From Flavobacterium ajazii (GTDB lineage Bacteria; Bacteroidota; Bacteroidia; Flavobacteriales; Flavobacteriaceae): a stretch of DNA of 64,000 nucleotides. Positions 55,283-63,634 of this stretch are shown piece after piece. The notes under the pieces are model-generated. The model did no database searches and was not told the DNA's origin. It saw only the letters and a program-made list of their open reading frames with translations. Made by a program: the position numbers and the translations under genes. How positions within the stretch are numbered: the stretch's first letter is position 1; each line of letters opens with the position of its first letter. Where the stretch lies: assembly GCF_010614725.1 (NCBI RefSeq), contig NZ_JAAEHL010000004.1, forward strand, positions 372,001 to 436,000, written 5' to 3'.

Positions 55283-55334
55283 AAAAAATTCCAAATTCCG
55301 AAGCTGAGTTCAGTAAGGAATTTGGAATTTTTTT
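55283..55334 (+). terminator. Terminator of gldJ, GGAATTTGGAATTT family
   Basis: AAAAAATTCCAAATTCC pairs exactly with GGAATTTGGAATTTTTT around a 17-base loop, followed by T and ATTG. The arm is the same repeat seen near 15500, 23430 and 33530. Confidence 0.85.
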
Positions 55335-55374
55335 ATTGTTTTTTTATTTTTATAATCTATATAAATGATGTAAA

Positions 55375-56661
55375 ATGAATATTAAAGAAATTCATGCTTT
55401 ATTTTTAAAATGCAAATCTCTTTCAATTGATACACGCAAAATCGAAAAAGATTCTATGTTTTTTGCTATCAAAGGAGAAAGATTTGATGCTAATACTTTT
55501 GCTCAGGAAGCTCTGGAATTAGGAGCTTTATTTGTAATAATTGATAATCCGTCTTATTTAATAGACGAAAGAACAATTTTGGTAAAAGATAGTTTAGAAA
55601 TTTTACAAGAGTTAGCAAAATTTCATAGACAATATTTAAAAATTCCTATTGTTGCATTGACGGGAAGCAATGGAAAAACAACGACAAAGGAACTTATAAA
55701 TGTTGTTTTGGCACAAAAATATAAGACAAAAGCAACTGTCGGAAACTTAAATAATCATATTGGTGTTCCGTTAACATTACTGTCTTTTACCAATGAAACC
55801 GAAATTGGAATTGTAGAGATGGGAGCCAATCATAAAAAAGAAATTGAGTTTTTATGTTCAATAGCGCAGCCTGACTATGGTTATATTACGAATTTTGGAA
55901 AAGCACATTTAGAAGGTTTTGGAGGTGTGGAAGGTGTAATTGAAGGGAAAAGCGAAATGTACAAGTACTTGTTGGAGAATGATAAATTGGCTTTTGTTAA
56001 TTTGGATGATGCAATTCAGGTTGAAAAATCAAAAAAAATAAAAACTTTCACATTTGGATTGGACAATAGTCTTGCTGATATTAATGTTCAGGAGATAGAA
56101 GCAAATCCGTTTGTTGTGATTAATTATGATGACTTTTTTGTGAAATCTAATTTGATCGGACTTTATAATGCTAACAATATTAATGCTGCCGTTGCTATTG
56201 GAAGTCATTTTAAAGTGGATAACAACGACATTAAAACAGCAATTGAAAATTATACGCCAACCAATAACCGCTCACAGTTGTTAAAAAAAGGAACATTTGA
56301 AATTATTCTGGATGCCTATAATGCTAACCCAAGTAGTATGGCTGTGGCAATAACTAATTTTTCACAATTAGATAACACAAATAAAATAATGATTTTAGGT
56401 GACATGTTCGAGCTTGGAAGTGAAAGCCAGCAAGAGCACAAAATTATTGTTGATTCTTTGAAGAATCAGGATAAATCTGTTTGTTATTTGATTGGAAAAT
56501 CGTTTTATGAAAATCGTATTTCTAATGAAAATCTTCACTTTTTTGAAACTTTTGATGATTTTTCCAAATTTTTGGAAAATAATAAATTTACTTCTCAAAG
56601 TACTATATTGATTAAAGGTTCACGTGGTATGGCATTAGAAAGAACTTTGGATCTTATTTAA
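55375..56661 (+). CDS. murF: UDP-MurNAc-tripeptide--D-Ala-D-Ala ligase MurF
   Basis: MurF adds D-Ala-D-Ala to UDP-MurNAc-tripeptide, the last cytoplasmic step of peptidoglycan precursor synthesis. The 428-residue protein shows SIDTRKIEKDSMFFAIKGER, the P-loop VALTGSNGKTTTKELINVVL, GNLNNHIGVPLTLL, IVEMGANHKKEI, TNFGKAHLEGFGG and DAYNANPSSM. Length is normal. It lies 113 bases after gldJ, which is the order known from F. johnsoniae. Confidence 0.97.
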   Translation: MNIKEIHALFLKCKSLSIDTRKIEKDSMFFAIKGERFDANTFAQEALELGALFVIIDNPSYLIDERTILVKDSLEILQELAKFHRQYLKIPIVALTGSNGKTTTKELINVVLAQKYKTKATVGNLNNHIGVPLTLLSFTNETEIGIVEMGANHKKEIEFLCSIAQPDYGYITNFGKAHLEGFGGVEGVIEGKSEMYKYLLENDKLAFVNLDDAIQVEKSKKIKTFTFGLDNSLADINVQEIEANPFVVINYDDFFVKSNLIGLYNANNINAAVAIGSHFKVDNNDIKTAIENYTPTNNRSQLLKKGTFEIILDAYNANPSSMAVAITNFSQLDNTNKIMILGDMFELGSESQQEHKIIVDSLKNQDKSVCYLIGKSFYENRISNENLHFFETFDDFSKFLENNKFTSQSTILIKGSRGMALERTLDLI

Positions 56662-56718
56662 CAGAAGCCTTTAAATGATTGGATTAAGACCTTAGATTAG
56701 AATTTAAAATTGAAATTT

Positions 56719-57039
56719 ATGGTCTTAATCGAAACATTTAGAAAATTAGCTTTATCTTTTCCGAATGCTGCTGAAGAACCTCATTTTGAGAAAACATCTT
56801 TTCGTATTAACAAAAAAATATTCGCAACTTTTGATGAAAAGAATAATCGGGCTGTATTAAAATTAAACGAAATTGATCAATCAGTTTTTTGTGCTTCAAG
56901 CGAGAAGATTTTCTATGAAGTTCCAAATAAATGGGGAAAACAAGGCTGGACAATTGTTGAACTTTCAAAAGTAAGACCCGAAATGTTTGAAGATGCATTA
57001 ATGCGTTCTTATGAAAATGTTGCGTCAAAAAAGAAGTAG
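56719..57039 (+). CDS. MmcQ/YjbR-family protein
   Basis: The 106-residue protein matches the MmcQ/YjbR fold (LALSFPNAAEEPHFEKTSFR, then FYEVPNKWGKQGWTIVELSK and ALMRSYENVASKK). These proteins resemble DNA-binding domains but are not shown to bind DNA. I chose the ATG at 56719; a TTG at 56710 would add three residues. It is convergent with alkB, with only 5 bases between them. Confidence 0.88.
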   Translation: MVLIETFRKLALSFPNAAEEPHFEKTSFRINKKIFATFDEKNNRAVLKLNEIDQSVFCASSEKIFYEVPNKWGKQGWTIVELSKVRPEMFEDALMRSYENVASKKK

Positions 57040-57044
57040 CATTT

Positions 57045-57653
57045 CTATTTTACAATAGTTCTGAAAGTCAAATTAACTCTTGATTTTTGAGTGCTTTTTG
57101 TCGGAGGTAATCGATGCAGCCAATGCGTCTGCGTTTCATCTTTCATAATCAATAAACTGCCATGTTCTAAAATCAAGGAAACCGTTTCTTTAGTTTCTTT
57201 ATGTTTAAAAGCAAACTTACGCTCTGCTCCAAAACTTACCGATCCAATTGCACCATTCTTTTTCAAATCTTTCTCTGCATCGCTATGCCACGCCATCCCT
57301 TCTTCGCCAGTATGATATAAATTCAAGAGACAAGAATTGAAAGTTTCTCCCGTTTTTTCTTCAATGATTTTCTTTAATTTTGAAAGTTCAGGAATCCAAG
57401 GCAGCGCTTTTTTGGTAGTATTCGAATACGTATATTCAAATTCCTGATCACCGTACCAAGCTACTTTTCGTTTAGTTAAAATTAATTTTCCAAAAATTAC
57501 AGCTTCGTCATTTTTCCATTCAATTGTGTTTAATAAGACATCACGATAGAAATCAGCTTCTTGTCTGGAGAAGCATTTTCCATAATAATTTACCGTTCCA
57601 TCTTTCGGAAGAAGATTTGTAGTTTCGTCTGTTTGAGGATTAAATAAGTCCAT
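57045..57653 (-). CDS. alkB: Alpha-ketoglutarate-dependent dioxygenase AlkB
   Basis: AlkB oxidatively removes methyl groups from 1-methyladenine and 3-methylcytosine in DNA. The 202-residue protein has the Fe(II) ligands in MAWHSDAEKDL (HxD) and WLHRLPPTKS, plus the 2-oxoglutarate arginine in SRVNLTFRTI. Length is typical of the short ALKBH2/3-like class. Its start overlaps the Ada-like zinc protein gene by 14 bases, so the two are coupled in one operon. Confidence 0.95.
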   Translation of the reverse strand: MDLFNPQTDETTNLLPKDGTVNYYGKCFSRQEADFYRDVLLNTIEWKNDEAVIFGKLILTKRKVAWYGDQEFEYTYSNTTKKALPWIPELSKLKKIIEEKTGETFNSCLLNLYHTGEEGMAWHSDAEKDLKKNGAIGSVSFGAERKFAFKHKETKETVSLILEHGSLLIMKDETQTHWLHRLPPTKSTQKSRVNLTFRTIVK

Positions 57654-57885
57654 TTTTCCATTTTTGATATTCCGATTTCATACAATGTCCGCAAGGCCTG
57701 AAACCATTTTGTTTGGCGTCATTTTCAGATAAAAAGAAAACCCGATTTTCTTTTTTTATTCTTTTTCCTGAAGAACATTTGAGTGTTCCGTAGATTTTTA
57801 ATTTTTGGTTGCCACCGAAACAAATTTCCGCATTTTTAATTTTACGAAGCAATTCAGAATCGGTTATTTTTTGATGATTAATCAT
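57640..57885 (-). CDS. Small Ada-type zinc-binding domain protein lacking the methyl acceptor
   Basis: The 81-residue protein is only an Ada N-terminal zinc domain: IYGTLKCSSGKRIKKENRVF, then AKQNGFRPCGHC. Aligned with E. coli Ada (FCRPSCPxR...GFRPCKRC), three zinc cysteines are kept (Cys42, Cys69 and Cys72 equivalents). The first, Cys38, which accepts the methyl group from phosphotriesters, is Gly in YGTLKC. So it may still bind zinc but probably cannot act as a methyl sensor. It overlaps alkB. The matching AraC and methyltransferase parts of Ada are in a separate gene 1 kb away. Confidence 0.8.
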   Translation of the reverse strand: MINHQKITDSELLRKIKNAEICFGGNQKLKIYGTLKCSSGKRIKKENRVFFLSENDAKQNGFRPCGHCMKSEYQKWKNGLI

Positions 57886-58119
57886 GAAGTTATAAGTTTT
57901 GAATTTTAGAGATGCACAGCAATACGAATAAGCAAAGATTGGTTTTTAATTTATCACAGATTATAAGAATTATTATGGTTAAAAATCTGTTTAAATCTGG
58001 CGGCATCTGCGAAAAAAATGCTTTTGTGATTAACGTTGTGTAGACGCACTGCAGTGCGTCTCTACAGATATGCGTTGGTTCGAAACCTCAGAACCTTTGC
58101 GACTATGTACCTTTGTGTC
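57886..58119. repeat. Compound intergenic repeat region
   Basis: This 234-base gap has no gene. It holds three dispersed repeats in a row: a CACAGATT...ATCTG...ATCTGCGA type (57955-58012), related to the GxxExxY inverted repeats; the palindrome AGACGCAC-TGCA-GTGCGTCT (58042-58061); and CAGAACCTTTGCGACTATGT followed by ACCTTTGTGTC (58088-58118), related to the 5' end of the TonB receptor gene. Confidence 0.6.
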
Positions 58120-58833
58120 TTAATTTAATGCATCATGAAAAATAATTCCCAACGTATATCTTTCGCCAGAATGAATCTCACTTACTCCATGTTTCATATT
58201 TACGTGATAATACCCTTTTGTGCCTTTTACAGGTCTAAAATTGGTTGTAAAAACTAGAATATCTCCCTTTTTGGGTTTCAAAACAATAGCTTTTGATTGT
58301 GCTCTTGGAGTTTGTTGAGTCAAAACAAATTCTCCTCCAGTAAAATCTTCATCGGGTTCATTTAGAAAAAGCACAATTTGAATAGGGAAATATATATCTC
58401 CATACAAATCCTGATGTAAAGTATTGAATCCGCTTTTTTCATATTTTAAAATTAAAACCGTCGCTTTCAATTGATTATTGTCGTGACATTGTTTTAATAA
58501 TTCTGAATGAGTTTCTGGAAAAACAGAATTAATATTGAGGGCTTTCATCCAAGAATTGGCAATTGGAGCAAGTTTTGGATAAATTGAAGTTCGAATATTT
58601 TGAATTAAATCCGGAAGCGGATAATTGAAGTATTTGTATTCGCCTATACCAAATCGATAACGTTCCATAACAACAGTTTTTCGATATATAGATGGATTAT
58701 CATAATCGAATTTTAAATCTTCGCATTGTTCATTATTAAGCACTTTTGGAATAATTGAGAATCCATTTTCGTGCATAGATTCAGTGATGCTTTCCCAGTC
58801 TTGAGAAGCAATTTTCGATTGTATATTTTGCAT
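58120..58833 (-). CDS. 2OG-Fe(II) oxygenase
   Basis: The 237-residue protein has the iron and 2-oxoglutarate residues of the prolyl-4-hydroxylase-like class: NTLHQDLYGD (HxD), GYYHVNMKHGVSEIHSGERY with the distal His and the Arg, and a GDILVF turn. The substrate is unknown. It lies between the Ada-like zinc protein and the Ada-type methyltransferase, all on the minus strand, so a role in repair of alkylated nucleic acid or protein is plausible. Confidence 0.88.
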   Translation of the reverse strand: MQNIQSKIASQDWESITESMHENGFSIIPKVLNNEQCEDLKFDYDNPSIYRKTVVMERYRFGIGEYKYFNYPLPDLIQNIRTSIYPKLAPIANSWMKALNINSVFPETHSELLKQCHDNNQLKATVLILKYEKSGFNTLHQDLYGDIYFPIQIVLFLNEPDEDFTGGEFVLTQQTPRAQSKAIVLKPKKGDILVFTTNFRPVKGTKGYYHVNMKHGVSEIHSGERYTLGIIFHDALN

Positions 58834-58848
58834 AGTAATTAGATTTTA

Positions 58849-58890
58849 TGAAATTTCCAATGAAGATTAATCATTGAAATTTGAAATTTT
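58849..58890. terminator. Hairpin after the Ada-type gene
   Basis: AAATTTCCAATGA and TCATTGAAATTT form imperfect arms around AGATTAA. It lies just 5 bases downstream of the Ada-type stop on the minus strand. The T run is weak. Confidence 0.45.
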
Positions 58891-58894
58891 ATTT

Positions 58895-59737
58895 TTAGGG
58901 ATTTATTTGCGAACCTTCCCAGCCGATTATGGCTGTTTTTCGGGTATTTCCCCACATATAACCGCCGAATATTCCAGAAGATTGGATTACACGATGACAC
59001 GGAATTAAAAATGCAACAGGATTACTTCCAATTGCTGTTCCCACAGCGCGAGAAGCATTTGGTTTCTGAATTTGATGCGCAATGGTACCATAAGTTGAAA
59101 GCTGTCCCATTGGAATTTTTAATAGCGCTTCCCAAACTTTCAATTGGAAATCGGTTCCTTTTAAATGCAGTTTGATTTCAGATAATTTGCTCCAATCGTT
59201 TTGAAAAATGAATAAAGCATTCTGCTGAGATAAATCCAGTTTTTTCGAAAATTGAGCATTCGGGAATTTATCTTTCAACACAATAAATCCAGTGATTTCA
59301 TCTTCGGCGAAAGCCATAAAACAAACGCCTTTTTGAGTAGACGCGACAATAATATTCCCAAATGGACTTTCGGCAAAACTGTAATTGATCTCAAGATTTT
59401 TTCCTCCATTTTTATATTCGGCAGGTGTCATTCCTTCGATATTTACAAATAAATCATGAAGTCGGCTAGTTCCTGAAAGTCCAGTTTCAAAAGCAGTTTC
59501 AGAAATTGTTGCCTGATTTTCTTTAAGTAGCTTTTTAGCGTGTTCGATACTTGTATATTGTAAAAACTTCTTCGGACTCGTTCCAGCCCATTCGCTAAAA
59601 AGTCTCTGAAAGTGAAACGGACTCAAATGTACTTTTTCTGCAACTTCATCCAGATTGGGCTGATCTTTAAAATTAGCTTTGATATAATCTATAGCTTCAG
59701 CGATACGATTATAATTTATGGTTTCCTGTGTGTTCAT
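58895..59737 (-). CDS. AraC-type regulator/O6-methylguanine-DNA methyltransferase fusion
   Basis: The 280-residue protein has an AraC HTH domain (residues about 8-105: VAEKVHLSPFHFQRLFSEWA, TSPKKFLQYTSIEHAKKLL) and a C-terminal methyltransferase with GTAIGSNPVAFLIPCHRVIQ, where the PCHR cysteine takes the methyl group from O6-methylguanine. This is E. coli Ada without its N-terminal zinc domain. That domain exists as a separate small protein 1 kb downstream in the same orientation. Confidence 0.94.
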   Translation of the reverse strand: MNTQETINYNRIAEAIDYIKANFKDQPNLDEVAEKVHLSPFHFQRLFSEWAGTSPKKFLQYTSIEHAKKLLKENQATISETAFETGLSGTSRLHDLFVNIEGMTPAEYKNGGKNLEINYSFAESPFGNIIVASTQKGVCFMAFAEDEITGFIVLKDKFPNAQFSKKLDLSQQNALFIFQNDWSKLSEIKLHLKGTDFQLKVWEALLKIPMGQLSTYGTIAHQIQKPNASRAVGTAIGSNPVAFLIPCHRVIQSSGIFGGYMWGNTRKTAIIGWEGSQINP

Positions 59738-59823
59738 CTTCTTTCCATTTTATAATACAAATATCGATTGGTTTCTAAAGTTATAAAATCTGAAACTTGC
59801 TGAAATGCTTTTTTGTTGTTTTA

Positions 59824-59873
59824 GTTTCAAGTTTCAGGTTTCACGTTCCAGCATAACTTGAAACCTGAAACTT
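59824..59873. repeat. Inverted repeat, CTTGAAAC family (copy 2)
   Basis: GTTTCAAGTTTCAGGTTTCA at 59824-59843 pairs with AACTTGAAACCTGAAACTT at 59855-59873. The arms match those at 6291-6382. Here the spacer is short, so it can fold as a hairpin and may end the SMR transcript. Confidence 0.7.
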
Positions 59874-59878
59874 CAATT

Positions 59879-60211
59879 CTAATGCGCTACAGTCTTAGAA
59901 AAAACATTAATCACAATAACGCCAATTACAATTAACGCAAGACCAATAATTGCTGGTAAATCTGGAATTTCTTTAAAGAAAACAGCACCAATAATCGTGA
60001 TTAAAACAATGCCGACTCCAGACCAAATTGCATAAGCAAAACCAACAGGAATGGTTCTAATAGCAAAACTCAAACAATAAAAAGCACCGCAATAGCCAAT
60101 AATAGTAATAATACTTGGAAGTGATTTGGTAAATTCTTCGGATTTTTTTAATGCTGAAGTAGCAATGATTTCGAAGATTATGGCAAGAAATAAAAATAGA
60201 AAATTCTTCAT
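59879..60211 (-). CDS. SMR-family multidrug efflux protein (EmrE-like)
   Basis: The 110-residue protein has four membrane segments and the SMR signature: the essential membrane Glu in AIIFEIIATSALKKSEEFT, then IPVGFAYAIWSGVGIVLIT, GAVFFKEIPD and LIVIGVIVIN. It exports cationic drugs or guanidinium-type compounds in exchange for protons. Length is normal. It follows the WG-repeat-like gene by 41 bases on the same strand. Confidence 0.93.
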   Translation of the reverse strand: MKNFLFLFLAIIFEIIATSALKKSEEFTKSLPSIITIIGYCGAFYCLSFAIRTIPVGFAYAIWSGVGIVLITIIGAVFFKEIPDLPAIIGLALIVIGVIVINVFSKTVAH

Positions 60212-60252
60212 GGCTTACTTTTTTACAAAGTTAGACTTTAAAGCGGAAAGAA

Positions 60253-61332
60253 TTATTTAAGATTATCTTTTCCAGAAGAAACACTAATCAATTTGTATCC
60301 GTTTTCAGTTCGTAGAAACTCAAAATGATCTTGCCCGCTATCGGTTTTGTTTTTTGGATTGATTATAAGATCCATTGTTGGGTACATCCAATCTTTCGAT
60401 TCTCTGCAATTGTTGAAATAAACATCGTATTCTTCTGTTTCAAAAATAAATTGATTTAATCCGTCAGAAGAAATAAAATAATCTGTTTTTGGATTTTTGA
60501 GTTCCTGAAGTTTTAGTTTTAAGTAAGTATAATTCTGACTGATAAATTTAGTTTTAGGCGCGTTGATCCAACCGTCTGGTTCTTTCCAATAAGTAATTTT
60601 TTCGAAAGCGTGTTTTTCTAAATTTGCTTTAGACAAATCCTGAAGTAAAGTATTTTCCAGCCAATATTTAAATTCTTTGTTATAATTGATGAACGAGTAA
60701 TATTGTCCATCAACACCAAGGAAACTATCCCTTGTTTTGTCTTTACTGGGTTCTTTTGATTTTTCTAAAGAATAAAAATTTAAATCATCGTTGTAAGCAA
60801 AATTTTCAACTAAGATTTTGTTGTTGATGTCAATAAGGAATTCTTTTCCTCCAGTCCAGAAAAGATGTTCTCCGTCTTTTTCTTTTTTGGCGTCTTTTAA
60901 TGCAATGAACATTCCGTTTTTGGCTTTGGTTACATTGCTATATCCTGCTGGAATGACAATTTTTCCCTGGCTGTCAAACATACCCATTTTATCAGTTTTG
61001 TGATCTGTGAATCTTATAAAACCTTCATTTTCGCAATCCGGACTATTGTCAAAAACATATAAACTGTCTCGCCCGACAATCTTTCCCTGCTTAGTTAAAT
61101 AATAGTTTTTCCATTTACCGTTTTCTTCTTCGGTAACGGCAATTATATTTTCAAATTTACGCGCAATAGTAAAACCATTCAATTTTGGTTCAATTTTGAT
61201 TACTCCGTTTTTGTCATTAAATCCAATCAGCGTAGTGTCTTTGTTAGGAAATGAAGTCCATATATCATTTTTTTGTGCAAAAACAGAAGTATTTAAACAC
61301 AAAAGCAGGCAAAGTGCAAGGATATTTTTCAT
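60253..61332 (-). CDS. Exported WG-repeat-like protein
   Basis: The 359-residue protein has a signal peptide (ALCLLLCLNTSVFAQ). Residues 30-180 contain WG/KWG-like beta units such as IGFNDKNGVIKIEPKLNGFT and MGMFDSQGKIVIPAGYSNVT. The C-terminal half is unrecognised. Periplasmic; function unknown. Membership in the WG-repeat group is a moderate guess from the repeat pattern. Confidence 0.7.
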   Translation of the reverse strand: MKNILALCLLLCLNTSVFAQKNDIWTSFPNKDTTLIGFNDKNGVIKIEPKLNGFTIARKFENIIAVTEEENGKWKNYYLTKQGKIVGRDSLYVFDNSPDCENEGFIRFTDHKTDKMGMFDSQGKIVIPAGYSNVTKAKNGMFIALKDAKKEKDGEHLFWTGGKEFLIDINNKILVENFAYNDDLNFYSLEKSKEPSKDKTRDSFLGVDGQYYSFINYNKEFKYWLENTLLQDLSKANLEKHAFEKITYWKEPDGWINAPKTKFISQNYTYLKLKLQELKNPKTDYFISSDGLNQFIFETEEYDVYFNNCRESKDWMYPTMDLIINPKNKTDSGQDHFEFLRTENGYKLISVSSGKDNLK

Positions 61333-61443
61333 GAAAGTTTATTTATCTGATTGAGTTTCTAGTTTATTTTTTTACTTCTTCAAAACAATTAGAACATAAT
61401 GTTCTATTTTTTTCGAACATAATTTTGCATTGAAAAAGACATG

Positions 61444-61731
61444 TTACATTACTTCAATTAACTTAAAACGTAATGTATTATTGTTGAATTCGGTATGTAA
61501 AGTCAATTCGGTTTCTTTGTTGTCGGAGGTAAATAAATTTGTTTCAAGGATTTTTAGTTTTGGGAGATCTTCGGTTTCGAAATAGTCGAATAATTCTTCT
61601 TTGATTTCTTCAAAAAGAGCTGAGTTGATTCCGAAATTATTTTTTAAGTTTTCGAAATTCATGGAATTGATATTTTCTACTAATTCGGAGTTTAAGCGGA
61701 AGGCGGTTTGGGAGCTATTTTCTTTTGTCAT
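61444..61731 (-). CDS. Small hypothetical protein
   Basis: The 95-residue acidic protein (MTKENSSQTAFRLNSELVEN and onward) has no signal peptide or membrane segment. It contains FEEIKEELFDYFETEDLPKL, predicted helical, and a beta-rich C-terminus. I do not recognise it. Codon use looks like its neighbours, so I believe it is real, but the support is modest. Confidence 0.55.
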   Translation of the reverse strand: MTKENSSQTAFRLNSELVENINSMNFENLKNNFGINSALFEEIKEELFDYFETEDLPKLKILETNLFTSDNKETELTLHTEFNNNTLRFKLIEVM

Positions 61732-61799
61732 TTCGTAAGTTTATACTTCAAATTTAAAGTTATAAAGTTTAAAGATTATAAAGATCTTGTTAATTTAAT

Positions 61800-61916
61800 T
61801 GGTTCTTGGGCTACGTAAGCGTGAGGGATAGGAATAAGCTACCGAAGTAGCATGGATAGCCCGACAGCATTTAAGAAAAGGCCTAATGAGCGCAAAGTAT
61901 ATTTGGGCCTTTTTTT
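61800..61916 (+). ncRNA. Structured RNA resembling the Flavo-1 motif, with terminator
   Basis: GGGCTA at 61808-61813 pairs with TAGCCC at 61857-61862, enclosing GCGTGAGGGATAGG and a small hairpin GCTAC-CGAA-GTAGC at 61838-61851. The GAGGGATAG and GGATAGCCCGACA blocks fit my memory of the Flavo-1 consensus. An AAAAGGCC...GGCCTTTT hairpin with a T run ends it at 61876-61916. No gene lies downstream on this strand. Confidence 0.55.
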
Positions 61917-61936
61917 AAATGGTGGCACGCCCAAAT

Positions 61937-61964
61937 AAAAAACCCTCACATTTCTGCAAGGGTT
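61937..61964 (-). terminator. Terminator of ahcY
   Basis: On the minus strand AACCCT and AGGGTT form 6-base arms around a 12-base loop, followed by six T residues. It is 33 bases downstream of the ahcY stop. Confidence 0.7.
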
Positions 61965-61996
61965 CTATCTTAATTCTTAGTACTAAAAACTTAATA

Positions 61997-63313
61997 TTAG
62001 TATCTGTAATATTCTGGTTTGAATGGACCCTGAACTTCAACACCAATATAAGCAGCCTGATCTTCTCTAAGAACTTCAAGTTCAACGCCTAATTTAGCTA
62101 AGTGTAAAGCAGCCACTTTTTCATCTAAATGTTTTGGTAACATATAAACTTCATTTTTGTAAGCTGCGCTGTTGTTCCATAATTCGATTTGAGCCAAAGT
62201 CTGGTTTGTAAATGAGTTACTCATTACAAAACTTGGGTGACCTGTAGCACAACCAAGGTTTACCAAACGTCCTTCAGCTAAGATAATGATATCATTTCCA
62301 GCGATAGTATATTTGTCAACCTGAGGTTTGATTTCGATTTTAGAAGCACCATGGTTTTTGTTTAACCAGGCCATGTCGATTTCGTTGTCAAAGTGTCCGA
62401 TGTTACAAACAACAGTTTTGTCTTTCATTTTTTCGAAATGACTTCCAACTACGATATCTTTATTTCCTGTAGTTGTAATGATGATATCAGCATTAGCAAT
62501 TACAGTATCTAATTTTTTAACTTCGTAACCGTCCATTGCAGCTTGTAAAGCACAAATCGGATCGATTTCAGTAACTGTTACGATAGAACCAGCACCTCTA
62601 AAAGAAGCTGCAGTTCCTTTTCCTACGTCACCGTATCCGCACACAATTACTCTTTTTCCAGCTAACATTAAGTCAGTAGCACGACGAATAGCATCTACTG
62701 CAGATTCTTTACAACCGTATTTGTTATCAAATTTAGATTTAGTAACAGAATCGTTAATGTTGATAGCAGGCATTGGTAAAGTTCCGGCTTTTACTCTTTC
62801 GTAAAGTCTGTGAACACCAGTTGTAGTTTCTTCAGAAAGACCTTTAATTCCAGGAACTAATTCCGGGTAACGATCGATAACCATGTTAGTTAAATCTCCA
62901 CCATCGTCAAGAATCATGTTCAAAGGTTTTCTGTCTTCTCCAAAGAATAACGTTTGCTCAATACACCAGTCAAATGATTCTTCGTCAAGACCTTTCCAGG
63001 CATAAACTGAAATTCCGGCAGCAGCAATAGCAGCAGCAGCCTGATCCTGAGTAGAGAAAATGTTACAAGAAGACCAGGTAACCTCTGCACCAAGAGCAAT
63101 TAAAGTTTCAATCAAAACAGCAGTCTGGATTGTCATGTGTAAACATCCTGCGATACGCGCACCTTTAAGTGGCTGCTCATCTTTGTATTCAGCGCGAAGT
63201 GCCATTAAACCTGGCATTTCAGCTTCAGCTAGTTCGATTTCTTTTCTTCCCCAAGCTGCCAGAGAAATGTCTTTTACTTTGTAAGCCACATAAGGCGTAG
63301 TTGTAGTACTCAT
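61997..63313 (-). CDS. ahcY: Adenosylhomocysteinase
   Basis: AhcY splits S-adenosylhomocysteine to homocysteine and adenosine, removing the methylation by-product. The 438-residue protein has [40 protein letters not shown], the NAD-binding [20 protein letters not shown], and the C-terminal KPEYYRY ending with the essential Lys/Tyr. Length is normal. A TAAATTTG element at 63344-63351 on the minus strand lies just before the ATG. Divergent from the phosphopantetheinyl transferase gene. Confidence 0.97.
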   Translation of the reverse strand: MSTTTTPYVAYKVKDISLAAWGRKEIELAEAEMPGLMALRAEYKDEQPLKGARIAGCLHMTIQTAVLIETLIALGAEVTWSSCNIFSTQDQAAAAIAAAGISVYAWKGLDEESFDWCIEQTLFFGEDRKPLNMILDDGGDLTNMVIDRYPELVPGIKGLSEETTTGVHRLYERVKAGTLPMPAININDSVTKSKFDNKYGCKESAVDAIRRATDLMLAGKRVIVCGYGDVGKGTAASFRGAGSIVTVTEIDPICALQAAMDGYEVKKLDTVIANADIIITTTGNKDIVVGSHFEKMKDKTVVCNIGHFDNEIDMAWLNKNHGASKIEIKPQVDKYTIAGNDIIILAEGRLVNLGCATGHPSFVMSNSFTNQTLAQIELWNNSAAYKNEVYMLPKHLDEKVAALHLAKLGVELEVLREDQAAYIGVEVQGPFKPEYYRY

Positions 63314-63343
63314 TTATAGTATATTTGTAATTGTAAAATTTTT

Positions 63344-63351
63344 GCAAATTT
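63344..63351 (-). promoter_or_regulatory. -7 element of ahcY (TAAATTTG)
   Basis: The minus strand reads TAAATTTG, a TAnnTTTG match 30 bases before the ATG. No -33 TTG is evident. Confidence 0.5.
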
Positions 63352-63435
63352 AAGGAATAGGTTTTTAATTTTACTACTTTCAGTAAGATTTATGAAATCT
63401 TTAATTTCTTAATCTTTAGAATGTTAGTTGCATTC

Positions 63436-63556
63436 TTTGTTTGTCATACTGAGCGTAGTCGAAGTAAGAAGCTAATCCTGCTGTCCACTGTATCTTTTGT
63501 GGCGAACCCCGTCACAAAAGGTAATTGCGAGAGCAATTCGACCATTAGGGCTAAAC
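63436..63556. repeat. Composite repeat: CTTTTGTG hairpin family (copy 2)
   Basis: The element starts TTTGTCATACTGAGCGTAGT, then GCTAATCCTGCTGTCC, CTTTTGTG (63494-63501) pairing CACAAAAG (63513-63520), an AATTGC-GAGA-GCAATT hairpin (63523-63538) and ATTAGGGCTAAACC. The CTTTTGTG hairpin and the framing GCTAATCC/GGGCTA match the element at 42684-42770. The gap (63314-63634) holds no gene. Confidence 0.65.
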
Positions 63557-63634
63557 CAGAGTTCATTAGATAAGTTATTTTCAAAAAGAAAGTAATTTAT
63601 AATTTATCATTCATTAATTTATAATTAAAGAGAA

